From assembly GCA_012727955.1 (NCBI GenBank), contig JAAYGB010000066.1, positions 34,154-98,153 of the forward strand: 64,000 nucleotides of DNA, in the 5' to 3' direction. Positions 62,804 through 64,000 of this stretch are shown in pieces. How positions within the stretch are numbered: the first letter of the stretch is position 1; every line of letters begins with the position of its first letter. Source of the DNA: Bacillota bacterium (lineage in GTDB: Bacteria > Bacillota > Limnochordia > DTU087 > JAAYGB01). A model generated the notes under the pieces. It was not told where the DNA came from. It searched no databases and saw only the letters and a list, made by a program, of their open reading frames with translations. A program made the position numbers and the translations under genes.

Positions 62804-63024
62804 CCCCCGTATTGCTTGACTCCCTCCTGGGCTGGCTCGCCGACCGCTATACCCTGTGGTTCGGGCTCATCGTCTCCTTGATCGGACTTTGGGCAGTGTT
62901 CGTTGACTGCCGGCGGTTAGAGCAGCTGAACTTTGTGAAGGAAGCCAAATTCTACCGGGCCTTGGGAATAATCTACGGCATCGGCGGTATCGGTGTGGCA
63001 GTGCTGCTGCTAATCATTGGTTAG
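62800..63024 (+). CDS. small two-helix membrane protein of the ger operon (CLC_0170-like)
   Basis: The 74-residue protein has two membrane helices (TLWFGLIVSLIGLWAVFVDC and IIYGIGGIGVAVLLLIIG). The TTG start overlaps the gerKB stop, so it is translationally coupled. Small two-helix proteins of the CLC_0170 type lie next to gerK in Clostridia, as I recall. A role with the receptor is inferred from position. Confidence 0.7.
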   Translation: MTPVLLDSLLGWLADRYTLWFGLIVSLIGLWAVFVDCRRLEQLNFVKEAKFYRALGIIYGIGGIGVAVLLLIIG

Positions 63025-63051
63025 GCCGGAGGTACCCCGCCTCCGGCCTAA
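63021..63051. terminator. bidirectional hairpin after the ger operon
   Basis: TTAGGCCGGAGG (63021-63032) pairs perfectly with CCTCCGGCCTAA (63040-63051); the loop is 7 bases. It is between convergent genes. There is no strong T-run. Confidence 0.65.
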
Positions 63052-63056
63052 AACGT

Positions 63057-63923
63057 CTAGCTCTTCGCTGTAGGTTCCCTCACCATAGCCGTGGCAAAGT
63101 CCCTGCCCCATTCTTTGAGAGCAGCCAACTCCTCGGCCGTTGGGGCAAAGTTGATCCGCATCCCCGGCTGTACCAAAGCCAATTTCGCGGAGTGCATTTT
63201 CTTCTCCAGGAGTTCAACGGCTTCCCCACTCCAGCCGTAGTTGCCAAAGGCCCCGGCCAGAATCCCCTTGTGCTTAATCGGATTGATGTGAGACAACAGC
63301 CGCCAAATCGGGGCAACGGCATCGGCGTTAAAGGTAGGGGAGCCAACAATCAGTCCGTCGATGTCAGTCAGGAGTGTGTCCATCTCTTCATCGGTCATCT
63401 CACTGACATCGACTAAAATCGCGGTGACCTCGGGCACCGATTGTACCCCCTCCAAAATCCCTTCAGCCATCCGTCGGGTGTGACCATAGGCGGAAGCATA
63501 GGCGATCACGATCCGCTTTTCTCCCTCGGCTTCATCGCTGCTCCAGCGTTGGTATGCATCAACATAGGACCAAAGATCTTCATCGAGGATGGGTCCATGT
63601 CCCGGAGCGATGAGCCGCATCGGTAACCCCTTGATCCTTTCCATTGCGTCGAGGATCTTTGGTTTAAAGGGGCTCATGATGCTGTCATAGTAGTAGCGGA
63701 CCTGGTCCATGTGACCGCCAATGGCACTGGCCCACATCCTCCCCTTAGGGTCGCAGTAATGGGCACCGAAACCATCACAGGTAAATAGAACCTGCTCCTC
63801 CTCTAGATAGGTGAATATGGTATCCGGCCAGTGCAGGAAGGGCGCCGAGATAAACCTCAGCCTTCTATCTCCCAAACCGAGGGCTGCGGGTTCGAGTCCT
63901 GTCTCCCCTGCCACTTCAAACAT
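63057..63923 (-). pseudogene. fprA: flavodiiron protein fprA, 5' part missing
   Basis: The open frame holds the C-terminal two thirds of an A-type flavoprotein that reduces O2 or NO. It keeps LHWPDTIFTY (iron His), LFTCDGFGAHY (Asp), APGHGPI (His) and a complete flavodoxin domain (RIVIAYASAYGHTRRMAEGI to FGNYGWSG). About 110-120 N-terminal residues, including the HxExDH iron ligands, are absent. Homology begins at LGDRRLRFI, at about 63880; before it the frame reads through the antisense of a tRNA-Trp fragment. The ATG at 63923 has no ribosome-binding site. The enzyme as encoded here would lack its diiron centre, so the gene is broken or joined wrongly. Confidence 0.85.
63869..63913 (+). tRNA. 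tRNA-Trp, 3' half only (partial)
   Basis: These 45 bases fit tRNA positions 32-76 exactly: loop CTCCCAA, stem ACCGA, variable GGGCT, T arm GCGGG-TTCGAGT-CCTGT, acceptor CTCCCCT, discriminator G, and CCA. The acceptor and discriminator match tRNA-Trp. Position 36 is C rather than the A of the CCA anticodon. The 31 bases expected on the 5' side are instead fprA coding sequence, so no complete tRNA exists here. Confidence 0.8.
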
Positions 63924-63925
63924 AG

Positions 63926-63950
63926 ACGCCGTGCATGTTACGGCGTTTTT
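63926..63950 (+). terminator. terminator after the tRNA-Trp fragment
   Basis: ACGCCGT (63926-63932), loop GCATGTT, ACGGCGT (63940-63946), then TTTT. It lies 12 bases downstream of the tRNA CCA end, as a normal tRNA terminator would. Confidence 0.85.
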
Positions 63951-63981
63951 CCTTTTTATCCCAGTCCCTCAAAAAACCGGT

Positions 63982-64000
63982 TTTGGGGCCACTTTGGGGC
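63982..64000. repeat. tandem TTTGGGGC repeats at the right edge
   Basis: TTTGGGGC occurs at 63982-63989 and again at 63993-64000, 11 bases apart. Short direct repeats next to a tRNA-derived attachment site are typical of integrase arm-binding sites. The window ends here, so the number of copies is unknown. Confidence 0.4.

Noticed and set aside
63820..63913. A complete tRNA gene at the right edge.
   Set aside because: The expected 5' acceptor AGGGGAG and D-arm are missing; the upstream bases encode the flavodiiron protein. Only positions 32-76 are present, and position 36 differs from the Trp anticodon.

Overview
The window looks like chromosome of an anaerobic, endospore-forming member of the Bacillota, clostridial or Limnochordia-like in flavour. 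The reasons are: SigH, SpoIIM, a DacF-type carboxypeptidase and a GerA-family germination operon; a T-box leader in front of lysS; a LexA/YneA-type SOS pair with Firmicutes-style operators; pyruvate formate-lyase with its activase; a membrane pyrophosphatase; and part of a flavodiiron protein. I cannot place it more finely. No complete rRNA or tRNA gene, CRISPR array, insertion sequence or complete prophage was seen.

Layout. 0-6.5 kb (+): end of an unknown gene, speH, sigH, then a run of membrane and housekeeping genes (zinc ribbon protein, DUF554, MgtC, SurE, TPR protein, small conserved proteins). 6.5-7.7 kb: lexA and a divergent yneA-like gene with four LexA-type operators between them. 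7.7-10.7 kb: a dif-like recombination site at 7898-7925, a small membrane protein, a Xer-type tyrosine recombinase and a lipoprotein. 10.8-15.2 kb (-): sirtuin, thyX, DnaD-like and DnaC/DnaI-like proteins, phosphoesterase. 15.3-25.9 kb: a large phosphatase-like membrane protein, patatin, cysteine-cluster protein, PfkB kinase, TGS/uridine-kinase-like protein, beta-propeller, split ThrE exporter, 2-hydroxyacid dehydrogenase. 25.9-38.9 kb (-): dnaE, a B12-binding radical SAM protein, serine acetyltransferase, then a conserved block dacF-pdp-deoB-spoIIM-phosphatase-EndoQ. 39-46.9 kb: a zinc alcohol dehydrogenase, pflA-pflB, an L-rhamnose-isomerase-like protein, hppA. 47-53.3 kb: cobalamin adenosyltransferase, TtcA-like, glycosyltransferase, DUF2797, histidinol phosphatase, BASS transporter and an orphan GlnQ-type ATPase. 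53.4-55.7 kb (+): T-box-lysS and a Tyr/Gly-rich protein. 55.8-58.8 kb (-): an uncharacterised three-gene cluster of sugar kinase, deoxyhypusine-synthase-like protein and HAD phosphatase. 58.9-63 kb (+): gerKA-gerKC-gerKB plus a small membrane protein. The right edge holds a 5'-truncated flavodiiron gene that stops exactly at the 3' half of a tRNA-Trp.

Three observations stand out. (1) A near-perfect inverted repeat with dif geometry (11+6+11) lies about 0.6 kb upstream of a Xer-type recombinase. xerD is missing from its usual place between spoIIM and deoB, and gene orientation largely converges on this point, so it may be the chromosome dimer resolution site. (2) At the right end, fprA is cut within a short core shared with the tRNA-Trp anticodon loop, followed by tRNA positions 37-76, a terminator and tandem TTTGGGGC repeats. 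This looks like the end of an integrated element at a secondary site; an assembly chimera is the alternative. (3) The kinase/DHS-like/HAD cluster looks like an undescribed small pathway.

Start codons were chosen by ribosome-binding-site spacing and family alignment from memory. Family names come from recognition of motifs, not from database searches.
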